Origin: Temnothorax longispinosus | Taxonomy: Eukaryota > Arthropoda > Insecta > Hymenoptera > Formicidae | DNA length: 64,000 nucleotides | Direction: 5' to 3' | Assembly: GCF_030848805.1 (NCBI RefSeq) | Contig: NC_092364.1 | Coordinates: 3,720,001-3,784,000 of the forward strand | Part shown: piece after piece, positions 35,200-47,873 of the stretch | Layout: each line of letters begins with the position of its first letter | How positions within the stretch are numbered: position 1 is the first letter of the stretch | Made by a program: the position numbers and the translations under genes | The notes under the pieces: generated by a model | Seen by the model: the letters and a program-made list of their open reading frames with translations, nothing else | Told to the model about the DNA's origin: nothing | The model's database searches: none

Positions 35200-37500
35200 C
35201 GAAAACTCGACTCGGATAGCTGGATCGCTCGCGTGCTTGCGACCCCCTCGTTCTCCTCCCCGAAGATCTCATTTTTATAAGATCGCGTTATTAAACACGT
35301 TAACCACTCGCTCTCGTGATGTTAATTGAATACGTATTCGTTGGCACAATCGTAATATTATAGATTGCCAAAGAAATTGCGATTGATGCCAAAATTTCGA
35401 TGCGCGTCCTCGGAAAGCTAGCGAAATATATTTTTATTTGGTTCGTTTTTTCATATATAGTACATTTAAAGACGATTATTCGCAGGACAATGTAAAGAAC
35501 GATAAAAGATGATCGACAAGAAGGTAAAGGTGCTTGACCCTAGGCTGGTCAAAATCGTAAAGACTTCTTCGTCGTTTCTTTTGTCGAGGAAATTTTATGA
35601 GGACGTTTCCCTCATGCACTGTCTTCTTCTTCCTTTCCTCCTGCATCAGCTCTTTCTCGAATTCCAAACACGGCGACCTGTCGTTGTCGATTAGTCGCAT
35701 TGTCTCACGACCCTTGGCGCCTGCTCCCCATCGGAGTGGTTCACTTTTTGCCTCCCGATTATCAGCTAGAAGAAAACTGGGCCTGGCCGATGGCGGCGGC
35801 GACGCGCGGCAGCGGCGGCGGCGGTGGCTTTGCCGCAAAAGGGCCCCGTGATTTAAGATCTAACTCTTAACTCGTGTTTCTCCACGATTCGTGTACTCGC
35901 CGCGCTGTCTTCCTCGTTTCCTTTTTTTTTATTGCAGCCCCTTGTCGCGAAACGGACGAGCGAAACCTCGGAGACAATGGATCTTACACCTTGCGCAGCC
36001 GCCACTATCTCCTTTCCCGTCTCTCTGTGACGTCCTCCTTTCTTTCGTTTTTCTTCTGCTACCCTCGTGGGGGGTAAACGGATTCTAAAGACGAACGAGT
36101 GGTTTACGATGATGCGGTGTGTTTACACTCGTGAAGAGCACGCCGGCAAACGGCGAGGAGAACCCATTGTGTCCGGCCCGACGACAAGCGTGAAACTTCG
36201 AGTGACATTCGTAATTAGGTCGATTGCAGTTATGGCGCTGAATAGTCTATATTCAGGTTTTAGTATCAGGTAAAATTTTGGGAATATTCTAAAGCAGTCT
36301 CGAATCATACAGCGTTGTAATAGAAATTTATTGTACATTGACATTAACAATTAAAATAACTTATTCGAAGCGTGTATAAAATGTGCTAAAAAGTATCGTG
36401 AAATATTTGTTGAAAGGGAAAGCGAATTTTTCCTTATTTGAGAATTTAAGCTGTGGATATATTTGCGTTGCAGTATGTTCGGTGAACGATGTTATCTATT
36501 TAGCATAATGGTCAGAACAAAAAAAAAAGATTGCATTATACGAAATTGATTAGAAAAAACCGCAACCATAGAGTTGCTATTTGAATCTATGCATCAACAC
36601 GCATACACATAAATACGTCTTTAACGCGAACGACGTGATTATTATTCCGATTGCGATCTAATATCAAACATGCGAGCGAATTACAATAATTTACATTAGA
36701 TAAAAATAATAATAGAAATAAAAAAGTCCTACATTTCTTTTTGGATCTTTTTAGCTCTCGGAACCTAGTATTTCTGAAGTCGAATGAATAAGTTACTTCT
36801 CCTTCAGGCAAGTGCTGAGACGCGATGCATGGAAATTCGTCGTCATTTCCGTCTCATCTAGCCGATTACACGTTCGCCCGTTTCGATCGCGTCATTTTTT
36901 TTTAAAGCTCGCGCGTGATGTCGAGCATCTTATTTATTCGGAAATAACAAAATCACGCGGAGAAGTTGCAGAATCGTCTACCACACGTACGGTCTCGGTA
37001 CCTTCTATATACTCTATCCGTAATATACCGTCCTCTCACGGAAACCTCGCGCCCGCTTCCGGCGTGGAAGCTAACCGATTATATATTCGTGGTGCAGAGA
37101 AGGACGAAAGTTCGAGAGAGAATCGGCCGTTTAAACACGGTGAGCTTCCACGGGGCTTGTCCAGTGGCCGGGATCACGCTAACCCCTCGTTAAGTCATAA
37201 CTTAACCCCCTCCGACACAGTACACGCGGGGGCACTTCACGTGTAACGCGGCCTCTTATCCCTGGCGAGGCCGCGCTCTTATTTATATTCCCTCGTAGAC
37301 TCCTAGCTCGGTGTTACCAGCGATAATTAAATATTAATTAAAAACGATAATAATACATATTAATTGAAATGAATTGCGAATTTGTGATACTTAAATATCG
37401 AACGCTGACTCTCGGCCTTCAATAAATTCGGGAAGAATATCGGCACAAAAGAATTTATTATTTAAAAATTTGTTTCTTAACCGTAGGAGATTTTAGAAAA

Positions 37501-37754
37501 TAATAGGGGTATTCAAATAAGTTAAAGTTTAACGGTTTGACAGGTTATGTCGGGTTAAAGTCGAGTAAAAAGTTAATTAATTAACTTTGGGCGCGCTACT
37601 CTTTAAGGTTATGCAAAATACATATATAAAGTGTTTCATTAACCTATCACATTAATCTTTGGGTTAAAAGTGTAAAAATTAACTTTTTACCCGACTTTAA
37701 CCCGACATAACCTGTCAAACCGTTAAACTCTAACTTATTTGAATACCCCTATTA
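37501..37754. mobile_element. 254-bp foldback MITE with 78-nt arms
   Basis: The arms 37501-37578 and 37677-37754 match in 76 of 78 positions; the mismatches are at 37525 and 37564. The ends read TAATAGGGGTATTC and its complement, so a TA or AT target dinucleotide can be read at both sides (TA|ATAGGGG or AT|AGGGG). The centre is about 98 bases and has no frame. A G-rich GGGGTATTC start recalls ISL2EU/Harbinger-type and some mariner-type MITEs; the choice is uncertain. The high arm identity implies recent insertion or maintenance of the hairpin. Confidence 0.8.
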
Positions 37755-40460
37755 TATCAGGAAATAAGTTATTTCAGACCCAATTTTTAACAACGAAATT
37801 ATTTCTGCTCTTGTCTAAAATCCAACGCTTCGCTATTTTGTCAAGTAATGTACCTTTTGCAAAAAATTTAATTGACCAACAAAATAAGAATAAATATTAA
37901 ATATAGAATAAATATTACCCTTTCAAAGCCGAAAGGAATATCTGTCTATTTATTAAATATTCGTATGTGTGCTACGTTATATTCTCTGCATTTAAAATAA
38001 AACTAAATATAGATATTCAGGATTTAGGAAGAGGGAAAAATAATTAGGAAGAGAGGGTACGATTAGAATGGCTCGCGGTCATGCATCTTCCCTGCATCCT
38101 CGAAGAGACTCGCACCCGCGAGACGCCGACGGCGACGGCGGAAGCAGACGGCTGTGACCGAGAAGTTATTCTGTTCATGGGTTATTAAATTTTCCCCCAG
38201 TGTGGACCCGTGGGGGAGAGCGGATATATTCCTACATACTAGCATCTAACCTCGCGCGATTTTCGCAACGATTTCGTTACGTATAGGTACGTACTATACG
38301 CGGAACAGTCGTAAGACTCGCCGCTCGCGTCCGCACGCACCCCCGCGTGGAGAGTTTTAACAGCCTGCACCGGCAACCATTTAAATTGCGGAATTACGTA
38401 ATTACTGGCGGTGTATTGTTCGGCCCCGCCGGCCGCCTCGAGATCTGGGTATCGCCCGGTTATATCTATTTCACGCGTTGCAAGCATTCAGCCGCGCTTA
38501 TGGTAATGCTGCGTTTAACGATACGACGGAGAGCAAATTACATGAGAACGCCGCGCCGGCGCGGCGGAGGGCAAATAGCTCGAAACACGACGAGTGCGAG
38601 GAGCGATGCCGCCGACGACGACGACAACGCTAACGCGTCCTTGCCTCCGCGGATATCTTAATTATCGCCGATTTAGGTGTAATTAACGTGGCACGTTGAG
38701 AAGTTCACCATGATGTTATGGCGATAGGATAGTACATTATGCGTAAAGGTATGCTTAATTACATCTTCTCAATTCACAGAGATAATTTTGCTGGAACAAT
38801 TTTGTATTAGATATGCATATCGCTAATTTTACATTTTTCTTAGTACACTGTATATATGATAGCCTCGTCGATCGTGCTGGTAACGTCGCGTTTCGATTCG
38901 AAGCCGTGTGAAAATGCGAACGGACCGATCCGAGGGTACTCTCGTCCTCTTCCTCGTGATTTCCTTTCTTTATTTTTCCTTCGACGGGATCGGATGAGAT
39001 CGGAGGGCCCCGGATCCCCCTTGCTTCATCCTTTCTCCCTCTATCCCTTTCCCTCCCTCTTTTTCTATCATTCATTCCTTACTCTTTCGGGGTGCTCGAT
39101 GGAGTGCGATAGAAAAACTGAAGGGACGAAAGTGAGAGGAAGAGGGAGAGAGATTTTAACAAGAATTTCGCTTCAAGCCCGCGAGGAGTCGACGAGAAAT
39201 GAGACGAAGGAGAGAAAGAGAGAGAGTGCGCGAGAGAAAGAGAAAGAGAGAAAGGGAGAAGAGAGGGGAGAGGGAGCGTGGACGCCCCAAGAGAAGAGCT
39301 CTCGTTCTCTCCCTCCCACATGCGGCTGGGGTGGCTAACCCATCATTATCGACAATTTATCAATAGCCAATAATATTATATTAAAGCGGCGGGCCGCGTT
39401 CCGCAGCGGCGTGGAAACCGCGGGCTGAAATTCGCGCATCTTCCGCCAAGCTAGAACCCCCTTTCCCCGGTCGTTCCCCGTCTGGCTGCCCTCGCCTCGG
39501 TACCCCCGGTGTCGATCGGCGCTCGCCGCCAATGCGACGTATTTATGTTGGCTCGATCATAATGTTTATGTTAGCTGGCGGTTGAAAGAGAGACAGAGAG
39601 CAAAAAAAGGGAGGGTAAGGGCCCTTTAATCAGATCGCAGGTGGGAGGGCGCGAGAACTCGAATCGCGCGATATTACTCGCGTGTTATATCGAGGCCGCA
39701 TATACGCTCTCTCTCTCTCCTCCGTTTCTCTCTTTCTCTCTTCTCCATCGACGCGTCCGACGCGCCGAGCATAATCTCGTTAATCCGCCGCGGCTCTCCG
39801 TGTGAAAGCGATATAATTTCTGCCTCCCCTCGCGAACTTTCGGACATCGCTCGATTACTACCCGGTGTCCCGTAATATTTGCGATGCAGGTAAAATCTAT
39901 TCAATTTCCATATTGTCAAATACAACAAAGTGAGCTTTATTTTCCGCGATGGTACCCAGGTATGTACTATTATTTCATAATTTTTTAATTCCACGATACT
40001 GTTCGCAATTTTTTATTACGTCAGAGGGGTACCTCTTCCTTTTATCGCACTATTAACTCGGTAAAGATAAACTAGAATTATTTTATAATAAAAGAAGTAA
40101 TCTTCTTTAAGAAAAGGCGCGTGATTTGCGCGAAGTGACATAGCGAGGGTTTTATTATGTTTTCCTAATTTCCTTATAGGCAGGCTTTCGAAATAATGAG
40201 GTCGAGAATACGTGGAGGAAAGAAATCACGTTAGTGTCGCGCGGGCAGAGGGGTAGGATATTATTACCTAAGTAAAGAGGCGAAAGAAGAAGAACGGGGG
40301 GTGTACAAAAATGAGTCGGTTAACTCTCACCGGCACGCCCCGACAGTATTCCGGTCATTACGATATTTACCGAAGTCTTAAAGCGTTCGTAAAGCGCCAG
40401 CCGGCTGCGTCGTTCCTTAAACGGCCTTGCGTATAATATGCAAAGACGACGGCTATATGA
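37755..40460. other. Non-coding stretch
   Basis: AT-rich to 38040, mixed CpG-rich at 38080-38700, pyrimidine-rich at about 38930-39080 switching to purine-rich at 39105-39280, CpG-rich to 39540, then mixed. The 160-codon plus frame at 38856-39338 ends in Arg/Glu repeats from the purine tract and is rejected. Confidence 0.65.
39206..39276. repeat. Paired purine tracts of 21 and 45 nt
   Basis: Pure purine runs at 39206-39226 and 39232-39276 are separated by five bases (TGCGC). They follow a pyrimidine-rich segment about 150 bases upstream, so strand asymmetry flips within 300 bases. Candidate GAGA-binding or triplex-forming DNA. Confidence 0.9.
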
Positions 40461-40502
40461 GTGTGCACCTGTGTGGTGTGTGAGTTGTGTGTGTGTGTGT
40501 GT
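40461..40502. repeat. GT-rich microsatellite
   Basis: Interrupted GTG words lead into an uninterrupted TG array at 40486-40502. Confidence 0.85.
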
Positions 40503-43060
40503 CTCCTCTCTCATCTCTCGTTTATGTTTGCCCAGTCGCGAGAGTTTTTAACCTCGATTATCCGGCGCCTCTCGCTCTCCTCCGACACCCCTCATCGCAC
40601 CCTATCTTACCCTCCTTTCGCCACCCTTTCGCCGCGATTCCGTCGCTGCTATCGGCCCGCGGCCCCATGAGGGGGGAACTTCCCTCCCTGGGAATTACCG
40701 GTGGGGATAATGCTATTTTACTTCTGGCTAATTGCGACGCGCGGAAGACGGCATTACTCTCGTATGAATATTCAGCGACGGTCGCGGGGACGTAAATCTT
40801 CCGCACCACGGAAATTACCCTCGCGCTTCCGTGACTATATGTTCAGGTGCCCCTCTTCGAGCGGGCTTTCCGCGCGAACGACACATATCTCATCCAAAGT
40901 AACATAATGTGCTGACGTTAATAATGTCTCGAATTCTCTTGTTTTCATCTCATTATCGCTCTATCAGTATTTTTTTTACAGTATCAGGAATTTAATTAAG
41001 GAATAATGTATCAATTTCTGTATATCCCCAATTCTTCCATTCATCTATTACTTATTATAGCTGCTAATTATATTTTATTATAAATTTCCGTCTGTCTACC
41101 TGTCTACTTGTATTTTATTTGTGAAGATAGATCACTTGAGTTTTTATTTTCGCTAGCTCTACATAAATATCGATTTTTATCAGAAACTTTCTTGTTCGAA
41201 TGTAAGCGTCCTCGTCTGTCAGCGTCCAAGCTGTAAGTGATTCGGGATCGAAACACGATTGTTTCGCAACAGCGATAGTATTTCACACGCGCCTCTGTTA
41301 ATCGACACGGATGCGATCCCGGGAACGCGCTTCCGATATCTCTCCGGGAGATGAGGACGCGCGCGCGCGCGCGCGCGGAGGAGGAGAAGATAGGAGCGGT
41401 ATATCTCTCTCGGTGCCTTAATTTACAAGAGCGATCGCGATCGCGGAGATAGCCGGGGCTTGTCGGGATATAATTTAGCGGTAGTCCGCTTCTATACACG
41501 ATCTCCCCAATCAACCACTTAAGTCGACGATGTATTTACGAGGTGTTCTGTAATTTTCTCTAATTCGACGCGACTCTTCTTCCACGGCCACCACGATGAT
41601 TGCCGTAGCACGCGGCACCGCCGTAACCGGCTGCGCAACCGCAGCGACCGGATGCGACTATAGGTGTGAGATCCGGTCCCAACTAATCGTCCGCGGATTG
41701 TCAACGCAAAACGTTCCGCTGTACCGCATTCGCCGTTGTAAAAGAAAAAAAAGTACGATTTATTTAACAAAAGATATGTATAACTATTACAGTATTTTCT
41801 TCTTAAACTTCTTTTATATCCTTTCACAACTTTCGAACTTTTGCCGAAGAGAGATTATCTTGAAACTCGCGAGAAGCGTTATTTTATTCCGCAGATTATT
41901 TAGAATACTCTGTATCTATTATTTCGGATGTTATTACAGTTAATCTTTATCCCAGTTGAGAAGATACAGCAGCATTTGCGAGATCGCGGCAGCCGGTCTT
42001 TCATAAACGCGCGCGGCAGCGCCCGCCTTACCGGCCGATTATGGTTTATGGGATGCCCATGATTCGTGACTCTCTACGGATTGGTGGCCATGGTGGGACG
42101 TGGAGGATGATTTAGTGCGGGACAATCGATCTTCATTCGTTCGCCGTTTAGGATAACTATCGCCCCGTGACTTCCGCAACTATATTACGTCCGCTCGATC
42201 TGCGCGGTGACTTTATTAGGTTTACGTAATCGGCAATAAATTCAAGGCAAATCTATATCCCTACAATGCGTTTTTCTAGTCACATAATTAACAGGTAGCG
42301 GATCGTCGAACATGCCGGTTTCTCTCGCGAGAGATCAATCTGAATAATTTATTGTGTAGCAAACTATGCAGAACTTATCTTTTCCTTAATTATTTATTTC
42401 TTCAGGTTACGTTGCGTAAACGACGTTTAAATGGTCTTTTAAAAAATTATAGTTAGCAGAATATCAAGTCTTAAAATAATTAACGTTGTGCTATTTAATT
42501 ATTTTGATGTTTTATTAATTTTAATTATCCACGCGATATCAAAAGACATCCCTCGAAAATGGTGTGGATCACGTTGACTCTATTTTTACCCTTTCTCTAC
42601 GTGCGTTTTATCGCGCAGCTCCAACGTCCGCGTATTTAGTCGGTGCCGACGAAAACACACGTTTCTCGTCGGGCTGATCGGCGCGATATCCGGATGCATC
42701 TCGGGCGAAGCAGACTGGTAGACCGCGTGTCTGAAAGGATGCTAACTAGATGCTCGACCCCGAAAAGGGGGTCCCGTAGCAGCCGGTCTCTCTCTCTTCC
42801 ACTCCCTTCTTTCCACTCTCCCGTCCTCCTCTCCCGGTTTTCTGCCGTTCCTCTCGCGACGACCGACCAGCCGCGACCGAGCGGGCCGATCGCTGGGCTC
42901 GGGGCCCCTGCAGGAGAGATTAAAAAGTTAATGGGGGGCGTGCTGTGGGGGCGTGCAACGTGTACGTGGTGCCGAGATTTATGTCTGCACCACCGAGATA
43001 TCGTTCCACCCGAACGCCAATAGGCACTACGTCGTTCTAAATCTCTCCCTCGCGGAGGTG
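40503..43060. other. Non-coding stretch
   Basis: CpG-rich at 40500-40900 and 42600-43060, AT-rich at 40910-41110 and 42350-42560. The longest open frames are 136 codons (minus, 41104-41514) and 126 codons (plus, 42643-43023), both without a known domain. Confidence 0.65.
41358..41377. repeat. (CG)10 dinucleotide repeat
   Basis: Ten uninterrupted CG units, followed by GA-rich DNA. Alternating CG of this length is a Z-DNA candidate, and unusual in genomes that deplete CpG, which supports little germline CpG loss here. Confidence 0.95.
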
Positions 43061-43079
43061 CTCTCTCTCTCTCTCTCCC
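43061..43079. repeat. (CT)8 pyrimidine repeat
   Basis: Eight CT units, then CCC. Short simple repeat in CpG-rich DNA. Confidence 0.9.
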
Positions 43080-45519
43080 AGACTTGTATCCCTGGCGGCC
43101 CCTCGATGCTCTTTTCCTCCCCCGAGTGATTCGAAGTACGAAGCACGCCTTTATTCGCCTCGTTCGATCGAGACGAATTAACGATCGCTACAGCCGGTGT
43201 TATTGGTTGTACGGTATTACCGAGGCAGAGAGCTAAGACCGAAAAGGATCGAATCCTCCTCCGGAGAGATAAAGCGAGAAGGGGATTGATATCCTTTCGT
43301 CGTAAGGCTGGAGGATATCGGTGCTCGAGTTTAGGCGCTATCGAGATACTGACGTGCTTCGTGCATCGCAAAAGTATCGAACATACACAGAGATACATTT
43401 AGAAACTTAGCACCAGTTACGCGACTTGCAGATTATAGAAACGATCTCTTATTCCAACAAAAATTTCTCGAATATCTAAATTTTTGCGAACATATAATAT
43501 TTTCGCTCACGCCACGACGATAAAGTGTGTTTCTTTTATATACAAGGGAATCGTTTATGCGTTAAACGGTCACAACTCACTCGTTGCCGATAGTTTCTCG
43601 TGGGAATTCGCACGTCGGACGTTTCCAGTAAAGATAATTTTGGCAGCGATTCAGGTTAGGTCTATCGGGGGCATCATCCCCTCGTCTCACCGTCATCCGG
43701 AACGAAGTCGCAAGAGCTCGTTATCCCTCGGCGCAATCCGTACGTCCAGTTCTCGACATGGCTTCCGGGGTTTCCCGCGTCACGATTCCTCTCGCGATGC
43801 ACGAGAGATCGATCTCACCACTCGCGCTGCATCGCGCCGATGCATCGCGCTTCGCTCCGGCGTTTTCTACGAAGAGAAACCATTCTCTCGAGCCAGGTAT
43901 ACATATAAAAGAAGTAGGAAAGCCGCACGACTAGTCGAGACCACTCGGCCCTCCCTGCCCGCCTCCCCTTCGTGTTCTCCACTTCGATCATCTTTCTCGG
44001 GCTTCTGTCCTCTTCTCTGCCTCCTCCGAGATGCGCGCGCTCGCAATCCCCGTCGTTTCCATTTTTTCCCCTTTTAATTGCCGATAATTTATAGTATACG
44101 GGGAAATATTAGATTCGTGCGAAACCGTATTAAAAGAGGCCTCCGCAGCGTCTCTAAGGAGCGGAAGGAGTTAGAGAAGGAAAAAAGAGGAAGAAGAGAG
44201 AAGAGAAGAGAGGAGAGGCGGAGGTCTCTCTCGAAGGCCTGTAATTACTGCCAAATATGAAAACTGCAACCTATAAGATTAATTTTTACGCGAGATTGAT
44301 GCCGCGGGATCGAAGGGTATCGGCTATGGCGGGAAGGGGACAAAAGGTGGTCCGTCCGTCTCTGGTCCCTCGCCGTCCTCCTCCTACCCCGATCGTACTA
44401 CGGCTAGGGCCTCGCGGGACCGTCTTGACTCTTTCCTCCTTGAGACGATCGAATCCGCCTCTCTTAACGAGATTCTATCCTTCCGTCTCTCATTAAGAAT
44501 AATAATATGCCAATAAATGCCAAATTACGGTGCCAGCAGAGCGCTAGTCGCGGTCCTGAGGCTCACAGGAAATCGCATCCTCCTCGTGCGAGTCTTCTTT
44601 AGCGTATCAGAATAAGCACTCGATACATAGTTGTATCTAGTCATATAAAGATCGCGAATTCTGAAGTCTAATTATATTTTTGCATTACAGGGAAAAGTTG
44701 TGTTGATATATATTTGTTCAATATATTACAATTTTATTCCTTGCGTAAACATTTTTGAAATTAAGTGCAAAATACATCCGGTATTTTGTATATTCCGTAT
44801 TTCTCGATACACGCGTTAAAGCGTGAGTCTTGTTCTTTCTTTTCGTTGCATTCTACCCCTGGCTTTCACGCGCAATACATTTGCCGATCACGTTAATGCG
44901 TTTCGGTCGATCGATCGTCGAGAAATCGAGAGGTAATACCGAAATGTAAAGGCGGATCTCGACGGCGCGCATTACCGGCTTTAATTACGAGAGCCGTGAG
45001 AATTTCGACGAGGTCGGAGAAGCGGCCGACGGAGATTGAAGTTGCAAAGTTTGCGAAAGTGCGAAAGATCGCGTATCGATGTAATGAGCTTCGGTGATGA
45101 AGTTTTTGCAAGCGAAACGTCGGAACTTGATGGTCCCGAGGGTTATAATGGACGAATGTGTTTTCGACTTATTATTTCTCACATATCTTAAGAAATATCA
45201 TTTTCAGCGTATACATTTACATTTTTATATAAGTATACTTTTTATGTGGAAGACTTGGTATTTTAGATTATAATTTTTCGTCCACAAAATGCAGATGGTT
45301 ATAAATTATGCAGTACTATTTATGGCTTTTACAAGTAACTAATTTTTTTATCGCATTCGATTAACGTTAAATAGTAATAATGGCGCAATTGTGCGGGACC
45401 TCCGTTCCGTAATCTACAAATTCGGAAGGCAGTTTCCGCAGTGCCGTTTACTTCCACGAAAAGTTCTGCGACCAATTAAGTCGCCTAGTCGCCGAGGAAG
45501 GCGAGGGACAATTCCGGAG

Positions 45520-45520
<1 letters not shown>
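43080..45520. other. Non-coding stretch with CpG-rich, strand-asymmetric block
   Basis: Mixed DNA with a CpG-rich block at 43640-44500. A 197-codon plus frame (43484-44077) crosses it but encodes no recognisable domain and becomes pyrimidine-driven (Ser/Pro/Leu-rich) at its end. From 44580 the DNA is AT-rich to mixed. No gene is supported. Confidence 0.6.
44173..44218. repeat. Purine tract, 46 nt
   Basis: Uninterrupted A/G run (GAAGAAGAGAG-type), about 120 bases downstream of a pyrimidine-rich segment (43945-44045). This is a third example of a pyrimidine-to-purine strand switch in the window. Confidence 0.95.

Positions 45521-45568
<48 letters not shown>
45521..45568. repeat. Pyrimidine tract, (TC)n, 48 nt
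   Basis: Uninterrupted pyrimidines with about twenty TC units. The Ser/Leu frame on plus and Arg/Glu frame on minus are artefacts of it. Confidence 0.96.
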
Positions 45569-47665
45569 ACGAAAGAGAACTCAGAAGGATTTGAGAGAGC
45601 GATTATTCTTTTTTCTTCTTTCTCGCCAACATACACGCGCACGTACACACACGTATACCGTTGCCAATCGTCCTCCTATCAGGCATCTAAGGTGCGTCGA
45701 TTTATACGCTGCTACCAGGCTTTACACGATTCCTTGTCGTGAAATTCGACGCGGTTGGAATCCGCGGTATGTCGTATGTCCAACTCGAGCGATAAAAAAG
45801 GCACCCATTGGAACTTTAGATGCACCTCGTACACAAACTCGTTGACTAATTACGCGCGATCTTACGATATAATTGGCCGTGCGGCTTAATTGCCAGGGAT
45901 TATTTACTGTTTGGGTGATACGAGCGTTAAGTATTTCCAACTTGACAGGAGTTTAACTATGTTTATTAAGGAATACCTAATTCTTCTTGTTGTGAAAAAC
46001 AGCTATATTTTATAAGCATTTTATGAGAAATATTGTCTAATATGTATAATCCGTAATTCTCTTTTATAAACATATTTTAATTAGCATGACTTATAAATTG
46101 ATCAGCAATTACAAAATAATGATATCCGGCCGCGAACAATGACATAAAAATAATAATGGACTTTACATCTTCTTCTGGACTTTCGAGCCAATCACGTGAT
46201 TAATTTATATAAATCGTAAAACCACACCACCGGCATACGCTCGACAAACAGGACGAACCTGCAGTCCCCCATCGTCTTTCTCAGCGTTCACGGAAAATCG
46301 GCGAAGGGTATCCTCGCCAGGATTCCAGGCGCATCGGTGCCTGCGGTGACCCGCGTCCATGAATTACACGGTTGACCATTAAGACAAAACCTGGCCTGCG
46401 CCATAACTCTCCATAGATTTATAGTAGTCGCGACGGTGAGGCAACGGCCCGGTGGAAAAGACACCGGCGTTATAATCCTTCTGTGTGTTCTCCCCCTGGT
46501 ACCCGTTTTGGCCGGACAACACACGCGCATCCACATACACGCGCGTCGCGTGCACACACCCACTTGCTCGAATAAAATACCTCAACATCGGGAGAGACAG
46601 AAACTGCAGAAAATGCAGTTTTGCACGCGGCGTCTACCCCGGTGTTGATCTCGCGGCGTAAAATATATAAAAGCGACGTCGGCTATAAATATCGGTTTAT
46701 TTACGGACAACGGTCCCCGCATGCCGGGGATAAATTCAGCAAAATGCCCATTTAATTAGCACCTTATTTATTGAGACGTCCACCGCGCACGGTTGCTCCG
46801 TCCGAAGCTAGACCGAGAGTTAGGCGCCTACCTGCAGCTGATTGCGCTAAAATTACCTGGTCAATTAAAATTTAATTTTATTTATTTATTAATCGGTCCT
46901 TTCTTTTTCGTTCTAATTGTAAGTGATATTTCGGAGAAGAAATAATAAGAATTTATGACTTTTATTCTGAAAACATAATTTAGGAAATATAATGCGCCTT
47001 ACTTTATGTTGTACATAAACGAATTAAATGAATATAAAGTTTTTTATTGAAATTGATTATGTTGCACGAAATACTGAATATAGTATTTTTACTTTTAAAT
47101 TAGATCGCGTTGAAGGTAGAAGTTTTTCTTTATGCTCTAACAAAGCGAGGTAATAGCAAATAAAGTGGCCATACACACGAGCAACAAGAAGACAAGGAAA
47201 AAAGGCTGCGGAAAGGGCAATAATAGGGAGGAGAAATTTTGCGGAGAGCGCTCGTTAAACGGTCAACTAATACTTGCTACGCAAGGGTTCGTGAAAGCAA
47301 AACGATCTCGTCGAAACAAAGCGCGTGCAGGAAAATAAAAACGGAGGGCATGCGACACAGCCCCGCCGCGCGCCGTGTCGAACGATTGTACGTGAATGAT
47401 TACAACAGTTTCGAGTGTGTTTCGAGCGCATTTCGAGTGCATCGTTAAAACGTAGATATATTGAACAGCCACGTGCAAATCTCGATTGCTCATTGTATTT
47501 ACTCGATATTATTCTACGCTATATGTTATATTCGCATTGCTTTTGAATAGCTTTTTGAAACTAAAATTGATTCTCTTACAACAATATACATTTTAGGCGC
47601 TATATCTCGCTGTCAAAAATGTGGGAAAATGCAATTTTATCTATTATTCGAATTTACGGAGAATC
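45569..47665. other. Non-coding stretch
   Basis: Mixed DNA, AT-rich at 45950-46200 and 46860-47110. A TATAAAAG word at 46666-46673 resembles a TATA box but no initiator lies 25-35 bases downstream. Open frames are at most 91 codons. Confidence 0.65.
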
Positions 47666-47873
47666 TTAAGGTTACGTTCACGTAATCGTACTTTTCGTTT
47701 AACTTTTTTGTTTGGAGTCTCAGCCTAATTCTACAAACGGTATGATATTCCTTGATGTCTACTGAATGGACCTGCACCCTCATTTTGTAACATCAAGTTG
47801 TAGAATTTTTATACGAAGCAAATATTGTTAAAAACGAGTGTAAGTATTACAGACAGCTTTAGGATCACCTTAA
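47666..47873. mobile_element. Diverged TTAA-flanked foldback
   Basis: TTAA at 47666-47669 and 47870-47873 begin and end a 208-bp segment whose termini are CTTAAGGT and ACCTTAAG. An inner pair, ATTCTACAA (47728-47736) and TTGTAGAAT (47798-47806), is perfect; the sequence between shows only loose complementarity. TTAA flanks and a GG start are shared with the 55.1-kb foldback. Best read as an old non-autonomous TTAA-targeting element; chance pairing is not excluded. Confidence 0.4.

Larger units (their letters stand above)
34400..37500. other. Non-coding stretch
   Basis: Mixed to AT-rich, with a CpG-rich block at 35650-36070 carrying overlapping 84- and 120-codon frames on opposite strands. 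CpG-rich again at 36830-37320, where a 144-codon plus frame has no known domain. A GC-rich hairpin (9-bp arms CGCGGCCTC/GAGGCCGCG, 11-base loop) lies at 37247-37275. Confidence 0.65.

Noticed and set aside
43484..44077. 197-codon open frame on plus
   Set aside because: Begins with an unremarkable peptide and becomes composition-driven; no homologous family recognised and no splice signals in phase.
46666..46673. TATAAAAG word resembling a TATA box
   Set aside because: No initiator 25-35 bases downstream and no open frame following; AT-rich context makes it likely by chance.
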